Positions 26,785 to 34,853 of a stretch of DNA of 64,000 nt are shown one piece after another. The DNA is from Coriobacteriaceae bacterium (GTDB lineage Bacteria > Actinomycetota > Coriobacteriia > Coriobacteriales > Coriobacteriaceae): NCBI GenBank assembly GCA_025992855.1, contig DAJPGB010000001.1, positions 310,001-374,000 on the forward strand, given 5' to 3'. The notes beneath the pieces were generated by a model that worked only from the letters and a program-made list of their open reading frames with translations, was not told the DNA's origin and did not search any database. Each line of letters begins with the position of its first letter. Position 1 is the first letter of the stretch. Made by a program: the position numbers and the translations under genes.

Positions 26785-27663
26785 ATGATTTTAGACACCA
26801 CGGCACCCGCAGAGGAGCTTCAAGACAAGCTATCGGCGCTCGAACAGCTGCTTTTGGCATACGGGCGCGTGGCTATCGGGTTTTCCGGCGGCGTTGACAG
26901 CAGCTTTTTGGCCGCCGTATGCGCCCGCATCATGCCTACCAATACCCTCCTCGTCCATCTCACCACGCCGCTCATCGGCACGCCCGAGCAGGCTTCGTTT
27001 GAGCAGTCCGTTGATGGACAAGCCAATGAAGGGGCGCATTTTAAGCTCCCCGTGCTCAATCTTTCGGTCGATCAGTTGCAGCTCCCCCAAGTAGCCTGCA
27101 ACGATGCCAATCGCTGCTACCACTGCAAGCACGCTGGCTTTACCGCCATCGTCAACCACGCCAAGTCGCTCGGCTTTCCCACCGTCATCGATGGCAGCAA
27201 TGCAAGCGATCGCGGTGACTACCGCCCCGGCATGCGTGCGGCAGAAGAGCTCGGCGTACGCTCACCCCTTATGGAGGTCGGCTTTACCAAGGACGAAGAG
27301 CGCGAGCTGCTGCGCGCATGGGGTTATCCCGTTTGGAACCTGCCGGCGGGAGCATGTCTTGCCACGCGCGTCCCCACGGGCGAGGAGCTTACGCGCGAGA
27401 AGGTCTCCCTGATTCGCGCCTGCGAGGATTACCTGCACGATCTTGATCTGGCACAGGTACGCGCGCGCCTGGTCGGCGGCTGCATGCATATCGAGGCCGC
27501 ACCCGCAGATGTCGCCAAGATTGCCACCCTCGGCGGTGCCGCCGTCGACGACAAGGGCAAGACCCCGCTGCCCGCCGTTATCAAGTCCGCGCTGCGCGAA
27601 CTGGGCTGCGACCATATCTCCCCCGAGGTCACCCCCTACATTCACGGCAACATGAATCTTTAA
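26785..27663 (+). CDS. larE: LarE-type ATP-dependent sulfur transferase
   Basis: A 292-residue PP-loop protein. The adenylation motif is GFSGGVDSS (32-40). LarE activates and sulfurates the pyridinium dicarboxylate precursor of the nickel-pincer nucleotide cofactor. Three cysteines (Cys111 and Cys114 in RCYHCK, Cys191 in PAGACLATR) match the variant thought to carry a [4Fe-4S] cluster as sulfur carrier rather than the single sacrificial Cys. AAGGA precedes the ATG. No larA, larB or larC is in the window, so the partner genes must lie elsewhere or this is a LarE-like tRNA/sulfur enzyme. Confidence 0.87.
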   Translation: MILDTTAPAEELQDKLSALEQLLLAYGRVAIGFSGGVDSSFLAAVCARIMPTNTLLVHLTTPLIGTPEQASFEQSVDGQANEGAHFKLPVLNLSVDQLQLPQVACNDANRCYHCKHAGFTAIVNHAKSLGFPTVIDGSNASDRGDYRPGMRAAEELGVRSPLMEVGFTKDEERELLRAWGYPVWNLPAGACLATRVPTGEELTREKVSLIRACEDYLHDLDLAQVRARLVGGCMHIEAAPADVAKIATLGGAAVDDKGKTPLPAVIKSALRELGCDHISPEVTPYIHGNMNL

Positions 27664-27690
27664 GTTACGCCGTTTTACAAACGGCGTAAC
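27664..27690 (+). terminator. Hairpin after larE
   Basis: GTTACGCCGTTTT pairs with AAACGGCGTAAC, starting right after the stop codon. Confidence 0.7.
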
Positions 27691-27838
27691 CGCTCGGCGC
27701 TGCGCAGGCCCCGGGCACGGCAATCTGACGCTCAACTTCACGGGCGCGACCAAAAGGTCAGCGCCCGCTTGTTTCACGTCACCTTACCGCACCCGGAGCC
27801 CGCTCGCTCGCATATGCTCAACCTGCACTGCGTTAACT

Positions 27839-27889
27839 GACCTGCCAAAAAGGAACAGGTTTATTTTGGCAGGTTTTATCTGGGGAAAT
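27839..27889. repeat. AACCTGCC-family palindrome, copy C
   Basis: Same core as copy A with one loop change (AAGGAACAGG for AAGGGACAGG); ends TTTTATCTGGGGAAA. Confidence 0.8.
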
Positions 27890-27959
27890 ATCGCGAGGCA
27901 GTCGCTCCCCTAGCACCCATCAAACTTCGAGAGACGATAGAGGGGCAATTCGGCTGCAT

Positions 27960-28091
27960 CTACTTCTTCCGATAGCGGCGGTTGCGGCTCGTCGATGAAC
28001 CCATTACTTCGATGAGCCCTTTATCCGTCATTTTTGGCAGATGGTAGCTGACGGACGAATTTTGGCATTCCGTCTCTCTAAAACAAGGCGC
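27960..28091 (-). pseudogene. C-terminal remnant of a winged-helix protein
   Basis: An open minus-strand frame of about 43 codons without a start reads SSVSYHLPKMTDKGLIEVMG followed by SSTSRNRRYRKK and a stop. This resembles the C-terminal winged helix of Fic or AlbA/Schlafen-like ATP-binding proteins. Upstream the frame ends in a stop inside the TCTCTAA palindrome, so the rest of the gene appears lost. The assignment rests on a short stretch. Confidence 0.4.
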
Positions 28092-28245
28092 TCATCTCTC
28101 TAACTTTAGAGAGATGAGCGCCTTGTTTTAGAGAGACATTAAGAGAGATGTATCGAATTCGCTGCTAGATTGCCTAATGCTATCTCTCTAACCAACCTTC
28201 TCTTTAGAGAGACATTTAGCGAGATGAGCGCGACCTCTCTAATCA
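28072..28245. repeat. Cluster of TCTCTAA motifs including a 66-base palindrome
   Basis: 28072-28137 is an almost perfect palindrome with 31-base arms beginning GTCTCTCTAAAACAAGGCGC. The motif (G/A)TCTCTCTAA or its complement recurs about nine times up to 28245 (near 28072, 28094, 28107, 28126, 28138, 28182, 28201, 28213 and 28232). The central ATCTCTCTAA-CT-TTAGAGAGAT is itself operator-like. Confidence 0.75.
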
Positions 28246-28287
28246 TGGGCTCCACTCTTTAAGGTGCACACTTCCTAACCGTGCCCT

Positions 28288-28306
28288 AAGTTGCGGTGAA
28301 ATAGTC
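28288..28306. repeat. Half-copy of the TTGCGGTGAAATA family
   Basis: AAGTTGCGGTGAAATAGTC matches the left arm of the palindrome at 35903 but has no complementary right arm nearby. It directly abuts an AACCTGCC-family copy, as if one repeat inserted into the other. Confidence 0.6.
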
Positions 28307-28313
28307 CCCGATT

Positions 28314-28366
28314 AACCTGCCAAAAAGGGACAGGTTTATTTTGGCAGGTTTTATCTGGGGAAACGC
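28314..28366. repeat. AACCTGCC-family palindrome, copy D
   Basis: Core identical to copy A through TTTTATCTGG; continues GGAAACGCAAATAGG into the terminator at 28372, as copy A does with its own terminator. Confidence 0.8.
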
Positions 28367-28371
28367 AAATA

Positions 28372-28402
28372 GGGCCGTGACACCCATACGGCGTCGCGGC
28401 CC
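28372..28402 (-). terminator. Terminator of the PTS operon
   Basis: GGGCCG-GAC pairs with GTC-CGGCCC, downstream of the EIIA stop at 28446. Confidence 0.65.
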
Positions 28403-28445
28403 TTTTCCTTGGAGAAGGATCAATTGATTGAACGGGATGACCGTT

Positions 28446-28898
28446 CTAGTCTTCGAGTCCGCTATTGATGAGCTCCGCAATCTCAACGGGATCGGTGCTC
28501 GCGCGCACCTTGTCACGGAAGCCGGCGTCCATCAGCATCACGGCAGCCTTGGAGAGCAAGCGCAGGTGCGTGGTTCCTGCCTCGCCGGCAGGCACGTACA
28601 GCGCGAGCGCAACATCGACGGGCACACCATCGAAGCTCGGCCATTCAACGGGCTCGACCAGCTTAAGCACGGCAACGCCCGGCGTGTGGATAGCATCGCT
28701 TTTGGCATGTGGAACGGCAAAACCGGCGACAAGGCCAGTCTCGGCCTCGTTCTCGCGAGCCATGAAGGCAGTCTCTACGGCAGATGCGTCGTCAGCAAAG
28801 CCGAGCTCGACGGCCTGATCGGACAAATAATGCAGGGCATCCTCGCGCGAGGCGGCGGTATACCCTATCGTCACTTGGTTGGCAGATACAAATCCCAT
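28446..28898 (-). CDS. PTS EIIA component, fructose/mannitol type
   Basis: A 150-residue phosphocarrier accepting phosphate from HPr and passing it to EIIB. The active-site histidine is His64 in AGFAVPHAKSDA; family motifs RLLSKAAVMLMD and LINSGLED follow. AAGGAAGG lies nine bases before the ATG. It is the last gene of a six-gene operon, separated by 11 bases from the transketolase C-terminal subunit, and should serve the EIIBC encoded at the other end of the operon. Confidence 0.92.
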   Translation of the reverse strand: MGFVSANQVTIGYTAASREDALHYLSDQAVELGFADDASAVETAFMARENEAETGLVAGFAVPHAKSDAIHTPGVAVLKLVEPVEWPSFDGVPVDVALALYVPAGEAGTTHLRLLSKAAVMLMDAGFRDKVRASTDPVEIAELINSGLED

Positions 28899-28909
28899 GG
28901 AAACCTTCC

Positions 28910-29848
28910 TTACAACACAGACCTGACCGCAGCTTCGATGCCGTCGGCGTCCAAACCGTACTTGTGCAGCAAATCGACCGCAGGGCCGGACTCGCCATAC
29001 ACATCGCGCACGCCGACGCGACGCATCGGCACCGGATACTGCTCCGCTAGCACCGAGGCAACGGCCTCGCCAAGACCGCCGATAATCGAATGCTCCTCGG
29101 CAGTGACCACGCGACCGGTCTTCTTGGCGCTGGCTACAACCAGGCGTTCGTCGAGCGGCTTGATCGTATGCATGTTGATGACCTCGGCATCGATGCCATC
29201 GGCAGCGAGCGCCTCGGCAGCCTCAAGCGCCTCGGCGACCATAAGGCCACAAGCGATGATGGTCACATCGGACCCCTCGCGCACGACCACGCCGCGACCA
29301 ATCTTGAACTCATAGTCCTCGCAGTCGTTGATGACCGGTGTTGCCAGGCGGCCGAAGCGCATGTAAACCGGGCCCTCAAACTCATAGGCGGCGCGCACAC
29401 AGGCACGAGCCTCGACGTCGTCGGCGGGAACGACCACCGTCATACCCGGAATCGTGCGCATGAGTGCGATATCCTCGCAGCACTGGTGCGTGGCGCCGTC
29501 CTCGCCCACCGAAATGCCGGCATGAGTAGCGCCAATCTTGACGTTGAGGTGCGGGTAGCCGATGGAATTGCGGACCTGCTCGTAGGCGCGACCGGCGGCA
29601 AACATCGCAAAGGTGCTCGCAAAAGCAACGCGGCCCGTGGTCGCGATGCCGGCGGCAAGACCCATCAGGTTGCTCTCGGCAATGCCGGCGTCGTAGAAGC
29701 GCTCAGGGTGCGCAGCCTTAAACTTACCGGTCTGCGTGGCGGCGGCCAGGTCGGCATCGAGAACCACAAAGTCATCGCGCTCATTGCCCAGCTCGACAAG
29801 TGCCTCGCCATAGCTAACGCGCGTGGCGACTTTCTTGACGTCTGCCAT
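28910..29848 (-). CDS. Transketolase, C-terminal subunit
   Basis: A 312-residue protein holding the pyrimidine-binding and C-terminal domains of transketolase. Key segments: FYDAGIAESNLMGLAAGIA with the catalytic Glu of the pyrimidine domain, AFASTFAMFAAGRAYEQVRN, GATHAGISVGEDGATHQ and the C-terminal VTAEEHSIIGGLGEAVASVL. Start ATG overlaps the stop of the N-terminal subunit as TAATG, ensuring equimolar translation. Together they form a split transketolase, moving two-carbon units between ketose and aldose phosphates with thiamine diphosphate. Confidence 0.93.
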   Translation of the reverse strand: MADVKKVATRVSYGEALVELGNERDDFVVLDADLAAATQTGKFKAAHPERFYDAGIAESNLMGLAAGIATTGRVAFASTFAMFAAGRAYEQVRNSIGYPHLNVKIGATHAGISVGEDGATHQCCEDIALMRTIPGMTVVVPADDVEARACVRAAYEFEGPVYMRFGRLATPVINDCEDYEFKIGRGVVVREGSDVTIIACGLMVAEALEAAEALAADGIDAEVINMHTIKPLDERLVVASAKKTGRVVTAEEHSIIGGLGEAVASVLAEQYPVPMRRVGVRDVYGESGPAVDLLHKYGLDADGIEAAVRSVL

Positions 29849-30678
29849 TAGAGCTCCTCCCCTGCTGCTGCGAGCTCGGCCATGGCCTGCTCAAACTGTT
29901 CATCGTTGGGTGCCTTGCCGTGCCAGCCCACCTGGTTTTCCATAAAGGAGACGCCCTTGCCCTTCACCGTCTCGGCGATAATGGCCACGGGCGAGTCGCT
30001 CACTTTGCGGGCCTCGGCAAAGGCGGCGGCAATCTGCGCCATGTCGTTACCGTCGGCGAGCTCGATCACATGCCACTTAAAGGCGCGGAACTTGTCAGCG
30101 AGCGGCATGGCCGAGTTGACCTCATCGATCGTGCCGTCAATCTGCAAGCCGTTGTGGTCGACGACGGCAACAAGATTGTCGAGCGCATGGTTGCCGGCAA
30201 ACATGGCCGCCTCCCACACCTGGCCCTCCTCGCACTCACCGTCGCCCAGCAACGTGTAGACACGGTAGCCGTCGCCCCAGTGCTTAGCGGCAAGCGCCAT
30301 TCCAACTGCAGCAGAGATGCCCTGACCGAGCGATCCGGTGGACATATCGATGCCCGGGGTGTCATTCATGTTGGGATGGCCCTGCAGTCGGCTGCCAATA
30401 TGGCGGAGCGTCTCGAGCTCTTCGACGGGAAAATAGCCGCGATTTGCCAACACCGAATACAGGCCCGGCGCCGCGTGACCCTTGGAGAGCACAAAGCGAT
30501 CGCGATCGGCCTTGTGAGGGTCGGCAGGATCGATATTCATTTCCTCAAAGTACAGATACGTCATGATGTCGGCAGCACCGAGCGATCCACCCGGATGTCC
30601 CGACTTGGCCGCGTGAACCGCAGTCACGACACCCTTCCTGACCTCATTGGCGACCTTCGCCAGCTCCTGGTTGGTCAT
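29848..30678 (-). CDS. Transketolase, N-terminal subunit
   Basis: A 276-residue ThDP-binding subunit. It has AKSGHPGGSLGAADIMTYLY, the conserved DRFVLSKGHAAPGLY, and the diphosphate/Mg motif LLGDGECEEGQVWEAAMFAG ending at the NL of HALDNL. ATG 30678 follows AGAGAGGAA. The split arrangement is common in bacteria with accessory transketolases; the housekeeping enzyme would be elsewhere. Partner: the overlapping 28910-29848 gene. Confidence 0.93.
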   Translation of the reverse strand: MTNQELAKVANEVRKGVVTAVHAAKSGHPGGSLGAADIMTYLYFEEMNIDPADPHKADRDRFVLSKGHAAPGLYSVLANRGYFPVEELETLRHIGSRLQGHPNMNDTPGIDMSTGSLGQGISAAVGMALAAKHWGDGYRVYTLLGDGECEEGQVWEAAMFAGNHALDNLVAVVDHNGLQIDGTIDEVNSAMPLADKFRAFKWHVIELADGNDMAQIAAAFAEARKVSDSPVAIIAETVKGKGVSFMENQVGWHGKAPNDEQFEQAMAELAAAGEEL

Positions 30679-30741
30679 ACGAATTCCTCTCTTGAGAACA
30701 ACCCCGGCACCGGATGACGCGATGCCGGGGCAATCCACTCG

Positions 30742-31425
30742 TTAAGCCTGAGCGACGACCTTCTGCCAGTCAGCCTCGAACGAGGCAAGGCCCTGGTCGG
30801 TCAGCGGGTGATGTAGGCATTTCTTAAGAGCAGCCATGGGGACGGTCGCAATATCAGCGCCGAGCAGCGCCGCCTGGGTCACGTGGTTAGGCGTGCGAAC
30901 GGATGCGGTAATAATCTCGACGGTGTCATCGACGTTTTTGCCAGTCCAGTCATAGTTCTTGATGCAGGTCACAACGTTGTCGAGCTGCGAGATACCGTCC
31001 TCGGCGATGTCATCGAAGCGTCCCACAAACGGGCTGATGTAGCGAGCGCCGGCGTTGGCGGCCATCAAGGCCTGGGTCGGCGAGAAAACAAGCGTCATGT
31101 TGACGCGCACGCCTGCGTCGGCCAGGGCGCGGCAGGCGGCGAGGCCGGCCTCGCAGACGGGGAGCTTGACCACAATGTTGGGGGCGAGGGCGGCAAGGCG
31201 CTTCCCCTCCTCGATCATGCCCTCGGCCGTGGTGGCGGTAGACTCGGCAGACACGGGCAGACCCTCGCAGAGCTCGGCAATCTTGAGCATATGGGGCTCA
31301 AAGTCGGCGAGCTTACCGCCGGTCTTGGCATACAGGGACGGGTTGGTGGTGACGCCGGCAAGGCAGCCCCAGCTCTTAGCCTCGGCGATCTCGTCAAGGT
31401 TGGCGGTATCGATAAAGAACTTCAT
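30742..31425 (-). CDS. Transaldolase of the small MipB/TalC type
   Basis: A 227-residue class I aldolase. Schiff-base Lys87 lies in NIVVKLPVC and the start MKFFIDTANLDEI is the family signature. Glu61 occupies the position where fructose-6-phosphate aldolase has Gln59 (SAESTATTAEGM), and the FSA Tyr131 position is Phe (SPFVGRFDDI). Both favour transaldolase over FSA activity, that is, transfer of dihydroxyacetone units between fructose-6-P/sedoheptulose-7-P and aldose phosphates. GAAGGAG precedes ATG 31425. The gene sits between GatZ-like and transketolase genes. Confidence 0.9.
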   Translation of the reverse strand: MKFFIDTANLDEIAEAKSWGCLAGVTTNPSLYAKTGGKLADFEPHMLKIAELCEGLPVSAESTATTAEGMIEEGKRLAALAPNIVVKLPVCEAGLAACRALADAGVRVNMTLVFSPTQALMAANAGARYISPFVGRFDDIAEDGISQLDNVVTCIKNYDWTGKNVDDTVEIITASVRTPNHVTQAALLGADIATVPMAALKKCLHHPLTDQGLASFEADWQKVVAQA

Positions 31426-31462
31426 GGTGCAAACTCCTTCGAAGGAATCCAAAACTCAAAAA

Positions 31463-31531
31463 ATAGGACAAAGGGGATGTCCCTTTGTCCTATGTGCCGG
31501 GCCTGCAGCTGGGACATGCCCCAGGCCCGGC
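31463..31531. repeat. Two adjacent hairpins between gatZ-like and transaldolase genes
   Basis: ATAGGACAAAGGG pairs with CCCTTTGTCCTAT (31463-31493); the next stem GCCGGGCCTG pairs with CAGGCCCGGC (31496-31531) around GGGACATGCCC. They lie inside the operon, so they may stabilise or process the transcript. The GGGACA core links them to the other palindromes. Confidence 0.65.
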
Positions 31532-31550
31532 GTCGTGTAGGGAAAGCTAC

Positions 31551-32825
31551 CTAGTCCTCGAGAGCCTTCTCGATGCGGCTCGTGACGCCCTTGAGGTTAA
31601 GACCGACGACGTACTGCTTGATCGGGCGCTTGATGTGCTCGATCACAAAGCGCTTGCCGTCGATATCCTGAGCGGCGAGGTTGCGGTAGAGCTTCTCGAC
31701 CTGCTCCTTGACCTCGGGATCGTTGAACGCGTAGTGGCCGGAGACATCCAGGATCTTCAGACTGAGCTCATCGTCGGCAAGGATGTCATCGACCTGCAGG
31801 TTGACGTCGTCGCCAGTCATCCACTTGCGCCAGCGCTCGGTCTTGATGGCCTTGACCAGCAGCGTGTGATACAGGTCGGAGGGATCATCGCACAGGCCAT
31901 TGTCGACCAGAATCTGCTCGGTAGCGCAGAGCTTGAGGTAAGCGCGGGTCTCCTCGGTGCCGTACTGAGGGGCGACATTGGAGGCCGTCACGTGAGCCGG
32001 GATGTGCTCGAGCAGCGTCGCGTCATCCAGATAGTCGGCGTTGTGCTCCTTCAGGCCCACGCCGTAGCGCTTAGCCATGTCGGCGAGCTCGCGGGCATTC
32101 TTGAAGTTGTAATGACCGACCTGCTCGGTCCAACGGGTGAGCGTACCGGTCTGGCCGACGATAAAGGTGGGCATGGGGCAGCCGCGCTTCTCGAGCTCGG
32201 GCTGCAGCTGAGAAATGAACTCCTCGTACTTATCGGTAGAGGTCAAGCCGCCATTGGTCTCCTCGGTACCGACCTCATAGGCAACCTCGGGCAGGTTATG
32301 CTCGCGACGGTACTGCTCAAGGTAGTCGATAAGATCGATCGTGCGGCGAAGCACCACGTCGAGCGGAATAACCTTGCCGATCTGATAGGGGTCCTTGGTG
32401 GGGTCGACCATCAGCAGGTCAAAGCCTGCCTCCATGTCGGCGACGAAGGACTTGCGGGCGAGCTCCATGGCCTCGTCCTCGGGCAGGTGGGCGTTACGCT
32501 CCTCGTCGCGCTGCCACGGACCGCCGTGATCGCGGCACAGGTAGTACGGACCGGTGTAACCCACCTCGTCGGCGACCTTCTTGATGTCGGCGGCAAAGCG
32601 CGTCTGGTCCCAACCGTTGACGTAGCCGGCGCCCATCTCGTCCATATCGACCTGGTTGCGGCTAGCGATAAACATGGGCGGGAAATCCTCGTCCTTGGCA
32701 AGCTCGAACACGGCCTGAATCAGGTTGGGGCTCATGGGGCCAATGCCGACCATGGTTGCGTGATCGCCGCTATCCTGCAGCTTGAGCATGCCCTGAACGG
32801 CCTGGCGGATGGTGAGGTTGGACAT
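31551..32825 (-). CDS. GatZ/KbaZ-like protein (tagatose-bisphosphate aldolase non-catalytic family)
   Basis: A 424-residue protein of the Tagatose_6_P_K (GatZ/KbaZ/AgaZ) family. Recognised by GIGPMSPNLIQAVFELA, SRNQVDMDEMGAGYVNGWD, YYLCRDHGGPWQRDEERN, YEVGTEETNGG and the GVGLKEHNADYLDD segment. In enterobacteria GatZ/KbaZ is needed for full activity and stability of the class II aldolase GatY/KbaY. No GatY-like gene is in this operon, so it either partners with a distant aldolase or acts alone. AAGGAGA precedes the ATG. Confidence 0.9.
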   Translation of the reverse strand: MSNLTIRQAVQGMLKLQDSGDHATMVGIGPMSPNLIQAVFELAKDEDFPPMFIASRNQVDMDEMGAGYVNGWDQTRFAADIKKVADEVGYTGPYYLCRDHGGPWQRDEERNAHLPEDEAMELARKSFVADMEAGFDLLMVDPTKDPYQIGKVIPLDVVLRRTIDLIDYLEQYRREHNLPEVAYEVGTEETNGGLTSTDKYEEFISQLQPELEKRGCPMPTFIVGQTGTLTRWTEQVGHYNFKNARELADMAKRYGVGLKEHNADYLDDATLLEHIPAHVTASNVAPQYGTEETRAYLKLCATEQILVDNGLCDDPSDLYHTLLVKAIKTERWRKWMTGDDVNLQVDDILADDELSLKILDVSGHYAFNDPEVKEQVEKLYRNLAAQDIDGKRFVIEHIKRPIKQYVVGLNLKGVTSRIEKALED

Positions 32826-32918
32826 TTTGTTCTCCTTCTCCAGAGGATTTTTGACAAAAGTTCCCTGGGACCCAGATGTGGGCCCTATCGGTACGGATGG
32901 ATTTTGTTGTGTAGGGGC

Positions 32919-32954
32919 GGTTGTGCGGAGTCAAATCCATCCCTCCGCACAACC
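32919..32954. repeat. Intercistronic hairpin between EIIBC and gatZ-like genes
   Basis: GGTTGTGCGGAG pairs perfectly with CTCCGCACAACC around a 12-base loop. There is no T-run, so it looks like an mRNA-stability or processing element that could set different expression of EIIBC and the downstream enzymes. Confidence 0.65.
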
Positions 32955-32969
32955 GGAGTCCTTAAAGGT

Positions 32970-34442
32970 TTACTTGGCCTGCTTATCGAGCGTGGGCTTC
33001 ATGGCAATCAGGATTGCAGCGGCAACCACGGCACCAATCACGATGTCCAGGCAGAACAGCGCGACGTTGTTGGTGGCAAGGGCGACGATAAAGCCACCGT
33101 GCGGGACGTAGCAGTCGATACCCTGGAAGGCGGCAAGCGCCGCACCCACGGCAGAGCCGATGCAAATGCCGGGAAGGGTGTGACCGAGGTCCTTGACCGC
33201 GAAGGGGATAGCGCCCTCGGTAATACCGATGCAGCCCATGAACAGTGCGGAGATACCCATCTGGCGATCGGCGTCATCGAACTTGTTCTTGGCGATGAGC
33301 GCAGCGAGGCCACAGGCAATCGGAGGAACGGCGACGGCGACGCGGAACATACCATTAGGACCGTAGATGCCGGAGGCCATGATGGCCATAGTAAAGGTCG
33401 AAGCGGTCTTGTTGATGGGGCCACCCATATCGAAGGCGGTCATAACGCCAATGACCAGACCCAGGACAACGGCGGAACCGCCCTGCAGGCTGCCGAGCAC
33501 GCCGGTGAGCCAGTCCATCACAAAGCCAAGCGGCGTGGCCAGGATGTAGATATAGGCCATGCCCAGGACAAGCGAGGTCAGAATCGGGATAATCAGGATG
33601 GGCATGATGGTCTGGATGGTGTTGTTGACCTTCCAGGTCTTCATCCAGCGGACAAAGTAGCCGCAGATGACCGCCATGATCATGGCGCCCAGGAAACCAG
33701 TCGAAACGCTGTTGCCGCTAGGGGTAACGACCGCGTTGTTGACCAGATAGCCCAAGACAAAACCGGGGGCGAGCGCGGGCTTGCCGGCCATCGAGTAGGA
33801 GATATATGCCGCAAGCACCGGGATCATCATGGAGATGCCGGCCATACCGATGGTGTTAAGGCTCACCATCAGCGGGTTCGTGACCTCCATACCATTGGCG
33901 CCGGCGGTGCCGGATGCCAGCGAGAAGGCAAGGAACACGCCGCCGATAACGACAATGGGGATAAAATAGGAAACGCCGGTATTGAATGCATTGAGCAGTG
34001 TCTTGCCAGGATCGGCAAAGATGGACTGCTTGGACGCCGGTGTCGGGGCCTGCGGGGCAGCGGAGACGGCCTTCTTCTCTGCCTTGGCCTCGGCCTTGGG
34101 CGCGTCAACGGCGCCGCCCGTCGCCTTGATGATCTCAATAGCCTGGTCGATGATCTTTGCCGGATCGGCGATTACATCCGAGGTACCGACCTTCAGGAAC
34201 TTGCCCTCGGCCATCTTCTGCTCAAAACGGTCCTCATTCTCGACACCCACGTCGACGGACTCGAGTACCAGGTCGGCGGAATCAACGTCTTCCTGTGTCA
34301 GCTCGTTCTCGATACCCAGACCACCCTGAGCCTCGACTTTGCACTCGATGCCACGAGCGGCGCATTCATCCTGAATCGCCTTCTGTGCCATATACGTGTG
34401 GGCGATACCCACGGTACAGGCGGCAACGCCTACGATCTTCAT
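32970..34442 (-). CDS. PTS fructose-family EIIBC permease
   Basis: A 490-residue permease. The EIIB domain (1-100) begins MKIVGVAACTVGIAHTYMAQ, with the phosphorylated Cys expected at position 9. An Ala/Lys-rich linker (118-145) leads to the EIIC domain (about 150-485) with about ten membrane segments and motifs FDMGGPINKTASTF and GITEGAIPFAVKDLG. Fructose-family permeases usually phosphorylate C1 of ketoses, so the product is probably a ketose-1-phosphate. GAGGGAA precedes ATG 34442. It is first in the operon and divergent from a LacI regulator; EIIA is encoded last. Confidence 0.93.
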   Translation of the reverse strand: MKIVGVAACTVGIAHTYMAQKAIQDECAARGIECKVEAQGGLGIENELTQEDVDSADLVLESVDVGVENEDRFEQKMAEGKFLKVGTSDVIADPAKIIDQAIEIIKATGGAVDAPKAEAKAEKKAVSAAPQAPTPASKQSIFADPGKTLLNAFNTGVSYFIPIVVIGGVFLAFSLASGTAGANGMEVTNPLMVSLNTIGMAGISMMIPVLAAYISYSMAGKPALAPGFVLGYLVNNAVVTPSGNSVSTGFLGAMIMAVICGYFVRWMKTWKVNNTIQTIMPILIIPILTSLVLGMAYIYILATPLGFVMDWLTGVLGSLQGGSAVVLGLVIGVMTAFDMGGPINKTASTFTMAIMASGIYGPNGMFRVAVAVPPIACGLAALIAKNKFDDADRQMGISALFMGCIGITEGAIPFAVKDLGHTLPGICIGSAVGAALAAFQGIDCYVPHGGFIVALATNNVALFCLDIVIGAVVAAAILIAMKPTLDKQAK

Positions 34443-34853
34443 TGCTTCCCTCTTTTCATAGAGTTGCGTGCGCAAGATACCGTTTGCGGAGGCCTCCGGA
34501 GCATCCCCTGCCGTTTGGACTTGCTGTCTTTTCGACAAGACCAATATAGATTTCCAACATCGATAAATCGAGTTCATTTCGGTAAACGCGCAGGTCAGAG
34601 CGCTAGTTATGCAATTTAGTTATACGCTTAACCTAAAATGAATCCTGCGTTTTTGACCCTTTTCTTAAAAGTCAAGAAGTATTTGATTTTCTCGGTAGAC
34701 GGCAGTCCTGCATGCCCGCCACAAATTTCGGAGCCCACGAATACGGTATTGCTGCATACTCATGGAAGGGCGAAAGGACGGACAGAATCGCGTTCCTGCA
34801 ACCCGAATGCGAACCACCGTGCCAAGAAACGCAATTTGTCGAAAGGAGCCGCT
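34443..34853. other. Divergent control region of the PTS operon
   Basis: A 411-base gap between divergent EIIBC and LacI genes. Besides the palindromes listed at 34464-34571 it contains AGTTATGC/AGTTATAC direct repeats near 34602-34628 and an AT-rich stretch to 34690. No gene is supported. Confidence 0.5.
34464..34571. promoter_or_regulatory. Palindromes upstream of the PTS operon
   Basis: Three short perfect palindromes lie in the gap before EIIBC: TTGCG-TG-CGCAA (34464-34475), CGGAGGCCTCCG (34487-34498) and TCGAT-AA-ATCGA (34560-34571). Any could be the operator of the divergent LacI protein or a catabolite site; which one is not decidable by eye. Confidence 0.35.

Larger units (their letters stand above)
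27691..28445. other. Repeat-rich region without intact genes
   Basis: About 750 bases between larE and the PTS EIIA gene. It holds two AACCTGCC-family palindromes, a half-copy of the TTGCGGTGAAATA family, a truncated winged-helix gene, a cluster of TCTCTAA motifs and a terminator. No intact coding region is supported. Confidence 0.7.

Noticed and set aside
28072..28245. CRISPR array
   Set aside because: The motif copies are short, alternate in orientation and are irregularly spaced; there are no uniform spacers and no cas genes.
31485..34619. 1044-codon open frame on the plus strand
   Set aside because: It is antisense to the PTS, GatZ and transaldolase genes, rich in His, Asp, Gly and Arg as expected for a GC-rich shadow, and spans two intergenic hairpins.
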